Shown here one piece after another: positions 51,957 through 60,655 of a stretch of DNA of 64,000 nucleotides. A program made the translations under genes and the position numbers. This DNA is from Nitrospira sp. (lineage in GTDB: Bacteria; Nitrospirota; Nitrospiria; Nitrospirales; Nitrospiraceae), in NCBI GenBank assembly GCA_005116835.1, contig SWDM01000024.1, positions 174,943 through 238,942 of the forward strand, read 5' to 3'. Numbering within the stretch: the stretch's first letter is position 1; each line of letters begins with the position of its first letter. Below the pieces are notes generated by a model that made no database searches, was not told where the DNA came from, and saw only the letters and a list, made by a program, of their open reading frames with translations.

Positions 51957-52116
51957 ACAACCCCGTTTTACCAACGTACCCCACACATACCCTCATGCAT
52001 ACCTAGGACGATCCCTCATCCCATTAAAGTCTTACGTAATCAGTGCCACGCGCACTACGAGCATACTACACTCCCATGATCCCGTAATAAATAGCAGTTG
52101 CTTTATTATCTGCTTT

Positions 52117-52138
52117 CGCTTATAAGCCTTCGCTTATA
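52117..52138 (+). promoter_or_regulatory. Double CGCTTATA box before the HTH gene
   Basis: Two direct copies of CGCTTATA, 14 bases apart start to start, end nine bases before ATG 52147. GCTTATAAGC around the first copy is itself a palindrome. Matches the operator at 51943. The stretch 51957-52116 holds no gene. Confidence 0.65.
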
Positions 52139-52146
52139 GGAGCCAC

Positions 52147-52488
52147 ATGGACGACACGTTACCCGGCACCGTCATCGAAACGATGCAACAGGAACTCGGC
52201 TATTCCACGAAAGAGCTCGCGGAGCAGCTCGGCATCAGTGAGGTGTGGGTATATCAACTGACCCGCCACCAATCACTGCCCTCCTTCCATCTCCTCACTA
52301 CGCTCCTCCGTCTCTATTTGAAGAATGCGACCCTTGCGACACGGGCACACCGTCAACACACGAGCCGAGACCTCTTGCGGCGCTGCTCGGATCGCTACAT
52401 TCAACAGCATCTCCAACGGATCGCGATCAGAGCCCACGACATCTTTCAGCACGAATCACTCCTCGCCCTGACAAATTCCGCGACATAA
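52147..52488 (+). CDS. HTH regulator, 113 aa
   Basis: Residues 18-45 form a helix-turn-helix (GYSTKELAEQLGISEVWVYQ), followed by a helical part. RBS ATAGGAGCC. It is the first gene of a plus-strand cassette with the sigma-like and ParB-like genes. Small Cro-like regulators of this kind often oppose a CI-like partner encoded divergently, which fits the XRE gene at 51255. Confidence 0.7.
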   Translation: MDDTLPGTVIETMQQELGYSTKELAEQLGISEVWVYQLTRHQSLPSFHLLTTLLRLYLKNATLATRAHRQHTSRDLLRRCSDRYIQQHLQRIAIRAHDIFQHESLLALTNSAT

Positions 52489-52504
52489 AGAACAGGAGGC
52501 GCCT

Positions 52505-53008
52505 ATGACGTTAACGCTGCAACAGCTCATCATTCCGGGCATGCGAGAAGAAGAATCGTTCATCGAAGAACTCTTCATCACGCACCGCACGATGATTGAA
52601 TCACTCGCCTATCGCTATTGGAGCTACCGATTGGATCCCGCCTATGAAAAAGATGACTACATCCAGATGGCGTATTTCGCCGTCTCGGTTGCAGCCCGGA
52701 AATGGCAATTCCATCGCGGCGATGCCCGATTTGGCTCAATGCTCTTCCACTACATTCGGAAAGAGTTTCAATCGAAAGTTACCGGAATCCACAAACTGGT
52801 CGAAATCACCAATCGTGCTGGCGTGGTCACCGATATCTTGACCTACAGTGTGTATCAGAAAAAACGAAAACAACTCGAAGCCGAGGGATTGTCCGGCACA
52901 CCGTATGATCGCCTCGTGTCGCTAAATGAATACCACCAGCCACATGACTTCCCAGACATCGATGCCTACACATTCCACTCAGATGAAACTATGGCCATCG
53001 GATCATGA
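52505..53008 (+). CDS. Sigma-70 region-2-like protein without region 4
   Basis: 167 residues. Residues 28-90 follow sigma region 2: HRTMIESLAYRYWSY, EKDDYIQMAYFAVSVAARKW, HRGDARFGSMLFHYIRKEF. The pattern DxxQMxYxAVxxAxxKW...ARFxxxxxxxIRKEF is that of regions 2.2-2.4 (core binding and -10 reading). No HTH of region 4 follows; the C-terminal part is polar. It could be a stripped-down sigma, an anti-host factor, or a replication protein that borrowed the fold. The next gene starts in the stop (ATGA). Confidence 0.65.
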   Translation: MTLTLQQLIIPGMREEESFIEELFITHRTMIESLAYRYWSYRLDPAYEKDDYIQMAYFAVSVAARKWQFHRGDARFGSMLFHYIRKEFQSKVTGIHKLVEITNRAGVVTDILTYSVYQKKRKQLEAEGLSGTPYDRLVSLNEYHQPHDFPDIDAYTFHSDETMAIGS

Positions 53009-53637
53009 CACTCACATCACTCTCCGTCCATGAACTCAACGAGGCAGCACAAGCCGCCACACAAGGTCTGGTACCGGTGCAAGAACAGACACCTATCACT
53101 GCACACACCCCCTACATGACATTCACAGAATTTAGATATTTCCTGAGACTTTACGGAATAGAAATCTCAATAATTGTATTTCGGAAATGGCTGAGCTGCC
53201 CCAGCAAGTCACTCATCATCCAACTGCAATCTATTCTTGCCTCCGACGTCCCGCAACGATGGTGTCGCTCAATCTCAAATCAACAGTCGCGGAGCGGCAT
53301 AGTCCATATTATCCCACTGCCTCACCTCTCTGAAACGAGTCAGTTGTTAGCGAAAAAGAACCAATTCGGACGTTCATTTGTAGAGCGACTAAGCCCTGAT
53401 GAAAAGGTCATTTTCCAATTGCTCATACAGCACTCAACCGTGTCCTATGCCACAGCCGCTAAACACTGCCGAGGCCATTTACCCCGTAGCACATTTTTTC
53501 ATATCAAAAAGAGGCTTTTCAGCCAAGAAAGGAACTTTCCATGGAAACCATCATCCTCCCGCTCAGTCTCATCGTCATCAATCCAGAATACGCCGGAGCC
53601 TTCCCTCCGATGCCTGGGAAAGAGTACCAACTCCTGA
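53005..53637 (+). CDS. Hypothetical protein, 210 aa, coupled to the sigma-like gene
   Basis: Starts in the ATGA of the previous gene. Residues 30-75 (FTEFRYFLRLYGIEISIIVF, RKWLSC) and 130-175 (LSPDEKVIFQLLIQHSTVSY, ATAAKHCRGHLPRSTFFHIK) look like two small helical units, the second winged-helix-like. The last 32 residues (Ser-rich) overlap the start of the ParB-like gene by 97 bases in another frame, so the true functional end may be earlier. No known family. Confidence 0.5.
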   Translation: MTLTSLSVHELNEAAQAATQGLVPVQEQTPITAHTPYMTFTEFRYFLRLYGIEISIIVFRKWLSCPSKSLIIQLQSILASDVPQRWCRSISNQQSRSGIVHIIPLPHLSETSQLLAKKNQFGRSFVERLSPDEKVIFQLLIQHSTVSYATAAKHCRGHLPRSTFFHIKKRLFSQERNFPWKPSSSRSVSSSSIQNTPEPSLRCLGKSTNS

Positions 53638-54620
53638 AAGACAACATTCGTCTCTCGGGTATGCATACCCCCATCATCGTTTGTCCAACCACACCACTCC
53701 CACGCGGAGAGGAACAAACCTATACCGCATTAGCCGGACATAACCGATACCAAATTCACAAGGAACTCGGAATTATGACCATCCGCGCCTCAGTAGCCAT
53801 AACGACTGAAGAAAAAATCTCAGCGCTATTCGATAACATCTATCGTCGCCAATTGGATGCAGCGACCGTCGCCAGATTCCGAGCAAAAGAAGCCTTAATT
53901 CGAAGGGGATCCCAAGCACGAATTATCCCATCACTTCTCGAGGTCTACGGAAATTTCACCGCCGATATCCAGGATATCATCTCAAAATTGGATGAAGGTG
54001 GACAAGAACAACTCCTCGAAACCATGACAAAAGCCACTCGACTGAAACCCAAAAGACCCACACATACCTCAGTAGAGGTGTCACGCACGGACGTACCCAT
54101 CGTCGACCCATCACAGACCACACAGGCACTCACCAGAAAACTCACCGAAGTTGAAGAAGCCCTAATAGAGGAACAACGGTCTAGTCTCCAATTACAAAAT
54201 AAGCTCGCGCGAGATCTCGAATCCGCTCGCGAGGCACGCCAAGCCCTCGAAGACCGCATAGCCAGCATGAAAGACCAAGTGGAATTGGCGGAGAGTGAAG
54301 TGAACGCCGCGCGTCTGGTGGCCGATGAACGCTTGGGCCGAACCAATGGACTCACCGATATTCCACCCGCGCCATTCCTACTCTTACAAGGACTCAACTA
54401 CGCACAACAACTCACCGCCCATCTCTCGCTGTTTGCTGCCAAAGTCCCGACGCTCAATCAAGCAGACGCAATCGCAGCGCAACAGGCCTTACGGAATATC
54501 ACCATACATCTCAATCATCTCCATGAGCTGTTACTCCCGACTCACGATGGACTAATCGCGGCTGGACGCAACGGCAAACCCAACAAGGGCGGCACCCTCA
54601 GTCTCGTAGGGGAAAGCTGA
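53541..54620 (+). CDS. ParB N-terminal-domain protein with coiled coil
   Basis: 359 residues, RBS AAGAAAGGAAC. Residues 5-95 are a ParB/Srx-type domain (LKDNIRLSGMHTPIIVCP, YTALAGHNRYQIHKELG, EEKISALFDNIYRRQLDAAT), with GHNR as the GERR-like motif. A helical part follows and residues 190-265 form a coiled coil (LTRKLTEVEEALIEEQRSSL). No ParA gene is adjacent, and the element has ParMR instead, so it may regulate transcription or bind a site and not segregate DNA. Confidence 0.7.
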   Translation: METIILPLSLIVINPEYAGAFPPMPGKEYQLLKDNIRLSGMHTPIIVCPTTPLPRGEEQTYTALAGHNRYQIHKELGIMTIRASVAITTEEKISALFDNIYRRQLDAATVARFRAKEALIRRGSQARIIPSLLEVYGNFTADIQDIISKLDEGGQEQLLETMTKATRLKPKRPTHTSVEVSRTDVPIVDPSQTTQALTRKLTEVEEALIEEQRSSLQLQNKLARDLESAREARQALEDRIASMKDQVELAESEVNAARLVADERLGRTNGLTDIPPAPFLLLQGLNYAQQLTAHLSLFAAKVPTLNQADAIAAQQALRNITIHLNHLHELLLPTHDGLIAAGRNGKPNKGGTLSLVGES

Positions 54621-54630
54621 TGGCGCACCG

Positions 54631-54701
54631 TGAGGGGTTACCCTCATGAGAGACCAGATATAGCCTCGCCACCCTAGTGGTAGGCACCTTACCGCTAGGG
54701 T
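54631..54701 (+). terminator. Two hairpins after the ParB-like gene
   Basis: TGAGGG-GTTA-CCCTCA at 54631-54646, and ACCCTAGTGGTA (54671-54682) with TACCGCTAGGGT (54690-54701), 11 of 12 pairs. They start 10 bases after the stop at 54620. No T run, so termination is not certain; the second could also be an operator for the next gene. Confidence 0.5.
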
Positions 54702-54784
54702 AATCCCTCAAGACGCAACATATATTATCGGAGCGCGGCTAAAAGGGTTGTCACTCCAAAGATCGCTATGATACATGATCACCC

Positions 54785-55426
54785 ATGCACGCACTGATCA
54801 CGATAGAATCCTTACGCAGCGCGGCCTCGCAGCGATCTCACACACACCGCACCTTGCGTCAACACCTGATCGTTCTGGTACGCAAAATCACCCACTTCAA
54901 CCTTGCCATCCTCCATCCCTCCCTCACGCCCGTCGAGCTTGTAAGCCAGCATATTCTCCTCATCCTGCATCATGCCAAGCACCCACTCACCGCGGAACAA
55001 TTGATTGAACAACTCCATGTGAGCACAACGGTCGTCCACGCCGCAGTCAAACTCTTATACACTGAGCAGACCATCATTCCGTACACGGAAACGGGAGCGC
55101 CCCAATCGCCCGCCCTCGACATTACCTTGACTGGACGCATTCGTGCCCAACAACTGACATCCTGGACCGACCTACTACTCCGCTTTATCCCTGAGGCAAC
55201 CCCGTACGCACTGAAGGACCTCCATCAAAGCCTGCTGGCCTGTCTCGGCCGCCGGCACCACAGTATCGCCGTACACACCCTCTGTGTGACCTGTCGCAAC
55301 TTCACCCCATTTCAATATCCCTACGATTCCATCAAACCGCACCACTGCCACCTCCTCAATCAACCGCTACTCGATACGAGTCTCCGCACCAGCTGTTCTG
55401 AACACCAGATTTCAGCAAACTCGTAA
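54785..55426 (+). CDS. MarR-like winged-helix protein with a C-terminal cysteine cluster
   Basis: 213 residues. Residues 50-110 form a MarR-type winged helix (LTPVELVSQHILLILHHAKH, LTAEQLIEQLHVSTTVVHAA). The C-terminal part has CVTCRNFTPF, PHHCHLLNQPL and a final CSEHQ, a CxxC...C...C set that could bind a metal. Some MarR-type proteins carry such a tail. There is no ribosome-binding site; a TATGAT/GATACA box 10-16 bases upstream would make the mRNA nearly leaderless. It lies 47 bases upstream of the UvrD gene and may control that operon. Confidence 0.65.
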   Translation: MHALITIESLRSAASQRSHTHRTLRQHLIVLVRKITHFNLAILHPSLTPVELVSQHILLILHHAKHPLTAEQLIEQLHVSTTVVHAAVKLLYTEQTIIPYTETGAPQSPALDITLTGRIRAQQLTSWTDLLLRFIPEATPYALKDLHQSLLACLGRRHHSIAVHTLCVTCRNFTPFQYPYDSIKPHHCHLLNQPLLDTSLRTSCSEHQISANS

Positions 55427-55473
55427 CTATTTGTAGCGCAAGACAGCGCCTATCCCCATTCAGGAGAATACTT

Positions 55474-57576
55474 GTGTTCCAACTAACTCCCGACCAAGAT
55501 ATCCTCTTCGAGCCATCAACACTCCCTGTCGCACCCACTCCGATCTCGCCCTCCGCTCCAACGCGTGTCCCACGCACACTCCCGGACTGGCTCCACCTCT
55601 GTCCTCCGATCCCCCCACCACCCACTCAAATCACGCCCTTTGTGTCCGCATTCAATGCTTCCTCCACGATCGCCCAATACGCCAAGCTCAATCCACAACA
55701 ACGCGCGATTGTCATGGCCCCCCCGACGCCAACCTTAGTCTTAGCCGGCGCCGGCACCGGGAAGACCCATACGCTCATTAATCGGATGGCGGAACTTGTA
55801 CTCCAAGGACTCACGTCAGACCAAATCCTCCTCATTACCTTCACCCGCAAAGCAGCAGAGGACATGATCCATCGCACGCGGACGTTGCTCGAAAACCACG
55901 GGGTGAAGATCCAGGGGGGCACCTTCCATGCAGTTGGCCTCGTGCTCCTCAAGATCCATGGACACGCCATTGGCCTTCACCCCAAGTTCAGTTTAATGGA
56001 TGAAGATGACGCCCAGAGCCTCATTCATCTCCTCGCAAGCAAACGTGGCTTTAGCACACGACCCGGATTCCCGAAAAAGACACAACTCATGAGTCTCTTC
56101 AGTCGTGTCGCCAATACGCTGGAACCCATCGCCGACGTCATCGCCACCACCTATCCATGGATGGAAGCCCACACCCCACAACTTACGGCGCTCTATCGCA
56201 GCTATACCGAGGCCAAATGGCAACAACATCGACTCGACTACGACGACCTGCTCCTCCTGCTCTATAAACTCCTGTGCCTTAGCGAGTCGACACGCACCCG
56301 CCTTGGCCATCAATATCAGGCGATCCTCGTTGATGAATATCAAGATACGACACGGGTCCAAGCCGCCATCGTGCAATTGCTGGGCAGCTATCATCGAAAC
56401 GTCATGGTCGTCGGTGATGATGCCCAATCCATTTTTTCGTTCCGCGGCGCGCTCGTCGATAGCCTGAAGGGATTTCTCACTTGCTTCCCTGACGCCACTA
56501 TTTATCGGCTGGAAGAAAACTACCGGAGCACGCAACCGATCCTCACCGTCGCGAATGACACCCTCCGCGAGGCCAAAGGCCTCATTCCGAAAACCCTGTT
56601 TACCGCCAAGACCGACGGTCCCCAGCCCATCCTCGTCTCCTGCAATACCGAAATGGCACAAGCGCAGTTTCTTGTTCGATCGATGATCGCCCGCCATCAA
56701 GAAGGCGTGCCTTACAAAGATATGGCGGTCCTGTTCCGAGCGTCATCCCACTCATTTGAAGTGGAAGGCCTGCTCAATAAGCACCAGATCCCGTATCAGA
56801 AATATGGAGGACTCAAACTGACCGACACGGCCCACGTGAAAGACATTGTGGCCTATCTCCGTGTCGCCGATAATCCCCGCGATGCGGGATCCTGGCATCG
56901 CCTCCTGCTGCTCCTCGACGGCGTCGGGGCGAAATTGGCACAACGACTCGTCAAGAGCATGTCCGAGACGGAAGACCCAATCAGCGTGCTGGAACAAACC
57001 ACACATAAAGAGCGCGCCGCCCTCCATCGAATCGCCGCCGTCCTCCGATCCACACAGAACGACGACATTCACGTGAGCGATCGCATCAATCTCGTCCTAC
57101 ATCACTATGCGCCGATCTTAAGCCGCGATTACGGCACTGAGGCACAACAACGCATGGACGACCTGCGCCAGCTCGGGCAGCTCAGTCTCAGTAGTCCCTC
57201 GCTCGAAGTCTTTCTCCAAGACCTGACCCTCAACCCAGACAGTTCACGTCCGCGCAACAACCCACGTGAGCAGGACCTGTTGACCCTCTCGACAATTCAC
57301 AGTGCCAAAGGGCTTGAGTGGGCCCACGTGTATGTCATGCAATTGCTGGACGGCTACTTCCCACCCATCCGAAGCTGGTACGACGACGCCGCACTGGAAG
57401 AAGAACGCCGTCTGTTTTACGTCGCCATTACACGGCCCAAAGACACCCTGACGCTCACCTACCCCGTCGAACAATATCACCATATGGCGCATGAGACCCT
57501 GACTCAACCCTGCCGGTTTCTTCGGTCCACGCCCCCAGAGCACCTGCAATTGCTCCACATCGGAGACGGCACATGA
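55474..57576 (+). CDS. UvrD/Rep-family superfamily 1A helicase
   Basis: 700 residues from GTG 55474 (RBS CAGGAGAA). Walker A AGAGTGKTHT (lysine 97), Q motif NPQQRAIV before it, motif II LVDEYQDTT, motif III VVGDDAQSIFSFRGA, motif IV YRLEENYRST, motif V LSTIHSAKGLEW and motif VI RRLFYVAITR. Residues 1-65 are a Pro-rich N-terminal extension not found in UvrD. It is a 3'-to-5' DNA helicase. The gene is coupled by ATGA to the next. Confidence 0.92.
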   Translation: MFQLTPDQDILFEPSTLPVAPTPISPSAPTRVPRTLPDWLHLCPPIPPPPTQITPFVSAFNASSTIAQYAKLNPQQRAIVMAPPTPTLVLAGAGTGKTHTLINRMAELVLQGLTSDQILLITFTRKAAEDMIHRTRTLLENHGVKIQGGTFHAVGLVLLKIHGHAIGLHPKFSLMDEDDAQSLIHLLASKRGFSTRPGFPKKTQLMSLFSRVANTLEPIADVIATTYPWMEAHTPQLTALYRSYTEAKWQQHRLDYDDLLLLLYKLLCLSESTRTRLGHQYQAILVDEYQDTTRVQAAIVQLLGSYHRNVMVVGDDAQSIFSFRGALVDSLKGFLTCFPDATIYRLEENYRSTQPILTVANDTLREAKGLIPKTLFTAKTDGPQPILVSCNTEMAQAQFLVRSMIARHQEGVPYKDMAVLFRASSHSFEVEGLLNKHQIPYQKYGGLKLTDTAHVKDIVAYLRVADNPRDAGSWHRLLLLLDGVGAKLAQRLVKSMSETEDPISVLEQTTHKERAALHRIAAVLRSTQNDDIHVSDRINLVLHHYAPILSRDYGTEAQQRMDDLRQLGQLSLSSPSLEVFLQDLTLNPDSSRPRNNPREQDLLTLSTIHSAKGLEWAHVYVMQLLDGYFPPIRSWYDDAALEEERRLFYVAITRPKDTLTLTYPVEQYHHMAHETLTQPCRFLRSTPPEHLQLLHIGDGT

Positions 57577-58202
57577 GCCTCCCGGTATTTGAATTCACCT
57601 TCACCACCACCTGCACGCGCAACTCGCAGCCCTTCGTCGCCCTCGTCACCTGGCATGCGACGAAGAAGGCCTTTGATCGGACCTTCTTTCCGATCACCAT
57701 TACCCCGACCGGACGGTTCGAAGAAACCGCCAAATGCACCTTTACCGCCGCTGGCGGCGACATCATCGAAACACGTCGTGGCCAAAGTAAAAAACGGGAC
57801 TTCCGGTCCTTCAACCTCGTGGCGCCCTCCGGCTATCTCATCATGCTCGGCATGGCCGACGACATCACGGAGATCATGGGCATCATGGAATATCTGGCCG
57901 GCACGATTCCACCCGACCAATTAAGCAAGGGGCGCTGGAATTTCCGTACCGTCACCAGCGATTGGCGAGGCACTCCCATCCCAGCATCAGCCGGTCAGCA
58001 TTCCGCACATGGCACCATGGACTATCACCAACATCTGCAACACACAGAAGAGACACTCACGCGGCAACTCTCCCATGTCCGCGCGCTGATCCAGGATCAA
58101 CCCACCCCGCCGGCTGCCAAACCTCCAAATCGGAAACGGGAAAACCGGCTGCCTGATGAGACACGACGCCTCACCACTCTGAAAGGAACGACGCAACCAT
58201 GA
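57573..58202 (+). CDS. Hypothetical protein, 209 aa, in the helicase operon
   Basis: Starts in the UvrD stop (ATGA). The first 110 residues are beta-rich (FEFTFTTTCTRNSQPFVALV, TFFPITITPTGRFEE, GGDIIETRRGQSKKRDFRSF), suggesting a small barrel or OB-like fold; the last 90 are polar and helical with basic stretches (PNRKRENRLPDETRRL). No known family. Coupling to the helicase and to the protease suggests they act together. Confidence 0.6.
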   Translation: MSLPVFEFTFTTTCTRNSQPFVALVTWHATKKAFDRTFFPITITPTGRFEETAKCTFTAAGGDIIETRRGQSKKRDFRSFNLVAPSGYLIMLGMADDITEIMGIMEYLAGTIPPDQLSKGRWNFRTVTSDWRGTPIPASAGQHSAHGTMDYHQHLQHTEETLTRQLSHVRALIQDQPTPPAAKPPNRKRENRLPDETRRLTTLKGTTQP

Positions 58203-59323
58203 CCATACGACTCTTTCGCTACCCGATCACCCTGCACTACTCCTGGTTCATCCTCTTCGGACTCTTGACGTGGGGACTCTCCACCGAATTCATCGCACAG
58301 CCCACCCAGGACCTTTCGCTGGCCGCACACTGGGCCCTCGCGGCCTATGCCACATTCCTCATTTTAACGTCAGTACTCCTCCACGAACTCGCCCATGCCT
58401 TCGTCGCAGAACACTATCAGTTACGCGTCACGGGCATTTCCTTACACCTCCTCGGCGGATGGACCACCTTTCAAAAGGAGTGTCACTCACCTCGACTCGC
58501 CGCCACCGTGGCCCTCGCAGGACCGGCCTGCTCGCTCCTGCTCGCCGCGTTCGCGTGGCCATTTCAAGCAGACGTCATTTGTCGCACGCTCTACAAGGTG
58601 AATTTGGTCCTCGGTATGTACAATCTCTTTATCCCCTGCCTGCCGCTCGATGGAGGCCGTATCCTCCACGCGTGGCTCTGGCATCGATCTGGCTCATTTT
58701 CTACAGCCTGGGAACAAACCGCCAAACTGAGTAAACACATCAGTGTCGGCATGATGACACTGGCCATCATCGGCCTCGCCCTCCATTACGACACCATTTG
58801 GATCTTCTTTATTGCCATCGTTTTGCGACTCCTCGCCGATCAGGCACACAAACCCGTGGCCTACAGCCAACAGTTTCCCAGCCATCTGAGAGACCTCATG
58901 GTAGCGCGGTCTCGCATTGTATCGATCGGAGAGAACCAAACCCTCGAAGAGCTCAAGACCTTGTTTCTCCGTCATGGCTACGGCGCATACCCGGTTACGA
59001 ACGAGGCGGGGGCGATCATGGGACTGGTTCGCTACCGCGATGCGCAACATTCACCACAATGGATGACAAACGCACACACACCGCTTTCCTCCTTTATCAC
59101 CCCTCTCCATCCAAACATCTTCGTCTCGCCCCAGGTCCCGCTCATTCAGGCACTCGATCAGATGATTTTGGAAAAAGTCGACCAACTCCTCGTGATGGAG
59201 GACGGCGTATGTGTCGGATGGATTACCCGCTCAATGATCACACGGGTCCAACATGCGCTGCGGAACCCCAGACCGGACGGGAAAGCGTCTACGGATGTCA
59301 CACAGCCTATTTGGCAGGACTAG
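58199..59323 (+). CDS. Site-2-protease-family intramembrane metalloprotease with CBS pair
   Basis: 374 residues; ATGA overlap with the previous gene. Zinc motif LHELAHAF (H62, E63, H66) and the second LPLDGGRIL (D151) lie in hydrophobic helices (WFILFGLLTWGL, AAYATFLILTSVLL, MMTLAIIGLAL). Residues 225-365 hold CBS-type segments (MVARSRIVSIGENQTLEELK, AYPVTNEAGAIMGLVRYRD, VPLIQALDQMILEKVDQLLV). This is the Rip3/SpoIVFB-with-CBS type. Such enzymes cleave membrane-bound regulators. The substrate is unknown; the membrane-anchored exonuclease VII-like protein is a conceivable target but nothing proves it. Confidence 0.88.
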   Translation: MTIRLFRYPITLHYSWFILFGLLTWGLSTEFIAQPTQDLSLAAHWALAAYATFLILTSVLLHELAHAFVAEHYQLRVTGISLHLLGGWTTFQKECHSPRLAATVALAGPACSLLLAAFAWPFQADVICRTLYKVNLVLGMYNLFIPCLPLDGGRILHAWLWHRSGSFSTAWEQTAKLSKHISVGMMTLAIIGLALHYDTIWIFFIAIVLRLLADQAHKPVAYSQQFPSHLRDLMVARSRIVSIGENQTLEELKTLFLRHGYGAYPVTNEAGAIMGLVRYRDAQHSPQWMTNAHTPLSSFITPLHPNIFVSPQVPLIQALDQMILEKVDQLLVMEDGVCVGWITRSMITRVQHALRNPRPDGKASTDVTQPIWQD

Positions 59324-59458
59324 ACCACGAATCGAGAACGAAGGGGATACACAGGAAGTGACCGGTCACCGATTGGTCTCTGGTGCGGAAGCCCCGTCGT
59401 TTACGGCGGGGAGGAAGCGCCTCTTGATTCGTACAGACAATACCCGGAGATTGTGAAC

Positions 59459-60655
59459 ATGACACGTCGCTGGAATTTTCGGGCGTATCCCACCGACGCG
59501 CAGGCCGAGCATCTGGCCCGGACCTTCGGCTGTTGTCGCTTGGTCTATAACGGCATGCTGGCCGCGCGCACCGTGGCCTTCCAGCGCGGGGAACGGCTCA
59601 CCCAGGCGGCCACAGACAAGCGATTGACGATCTTGAAGCGAGACCCTGAGTTGGCGTTTTTGAATGCGGTCTCCTGCGTGCCACTCCAACAATCGTTGCG
59701 ACATCTGCAACAGGCCTTCGTGAACTTCTTTGCCACACGCAGCGCCTACCCAACCTTCAAGAAAAAGCACAAAGCACGAGACAGTGCCACCTATACCCGG
59801 AGTGCGTTTCGTTTCGATCGCGTCTCTCAACGGTTGACGCTCGCCAAGCTCGGGATGTTGGAGCTGTGTATCAGCCGTCGCGTGGAGGTCGATCCGAGCA
59901 CCGTCACCGTCACCCGGCATCCATCAGGCCGGTATTACGTCTCGATGGTGATAGAGATCGAGGCGCCCGCCACGAAGCGGAGCACGACTGGCCAATCGAT
60001 TGGCATCGACTTCGGCCTCACATGCCTGGCCACGCTCTCGAATGGGGAGACGATCCCGAATCCACGACACTTGACGCAGAAGACGGCCTTACTGGCGCGG
60101 GCGCAACGACGGCTGGCTAGAACGAAGACGGGTTCGAATCGTCGGCGGACACAGGCCCGCCGCGTGGCGCGGCTGCATGAGCAGATCGCCGATGCGCGTC
60201 GCGATAGCCTGCACAAGCTCAGTACGTCGCTCGTGCGGCGCTTCGATACCATCTATCTTGAAGATTTGCATCTCCGGGGCCTGGTTCAAAACCACCACCT
60301 GGCCCGTTCTCTCTCGGACGTGTCGATTGGCATGGCGATCAGAATGATCGAAGCCAAGGCCGAGGCGTCCGGCGTCTCGGTCGTCAAGATCGATCGATGG
60401 TGTCCCAGTAGTAAGCAGTGTTCGGCCTGTGGGCATGTGTTGGATGCACTGCCATTGAGCGTGCGCCGATGGACCTGTCCACGGTGTCACAGTGAGCATG
60501 ACCGCGATGTGAACGCGGCCAAGAATATTTTGGCGGTCGGGCAGACCGTGACGGCACGTGGAGGCGGTATAAGAGCCGTCCGAACTTCGGTTCGGAAAGC
60601 CAGTCGCCAGCGAAACGTGAACCACTCTAGGACGAAGCATCGTGTTTCCTCTTAG
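59459..60655 (+). CDS. tnpB: TnpB, RNA-guided DNA nuclease
   Basis: 398 residues from ATG 59459 (GGAG nine bases upstream; a GTG two codons earlier is possible). RuvC-like acids: D186-region IGIDFGLTCLA, E270-region IYLEDLHLRG, D352-region HDRDVNAAKN (numbers counted from the GTG). The zinc ribbon is CSACGHVL...CPRCHSEHD, complete. The N-terminal part RWNFRAYPTDAQAEHLARTF, GCCRLVYNGML is typical of TnpB. These proteins cut DNA next to a short TAM under guidance by a right-end RNA. All catalytic and metal sites are present, so it may be active. Confidence 0.9.
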   Translation: MTRRWNFRAYPTDAQAEHLARTFGCCRLVYNGMLAARTVAFQRGERLTQAATDKRLTILKRDPELAFLNAVSCVPLQQSLRHLQQAFVNFFATRSAYPTFKKKHKARDSATYTRSAFRFDRVSQRLTLAKLGMLELCISRRVEVDPSTVTVTRHPSGRYYVSMVIEIEAPATKRSTTGQSIGIDFGLTCLATLSNGETIPNPRHLTQKTALLARAQRRLARTKTGSNRRRTQARRVARLHEQIADARRDSLHKLSTSLVRRFDTIYLEDLHLRGLVQNHHLARSLSDVSIGMAIRMIEAKAEASGVSVVKIDRWCPSSKQCSACGHVLDALPLSVRRWTCPRCHSEHDRDVNAAKNILAVGQTVTARGGGIRAVRTSVRKASRQRNVNHSRTKHRVSS

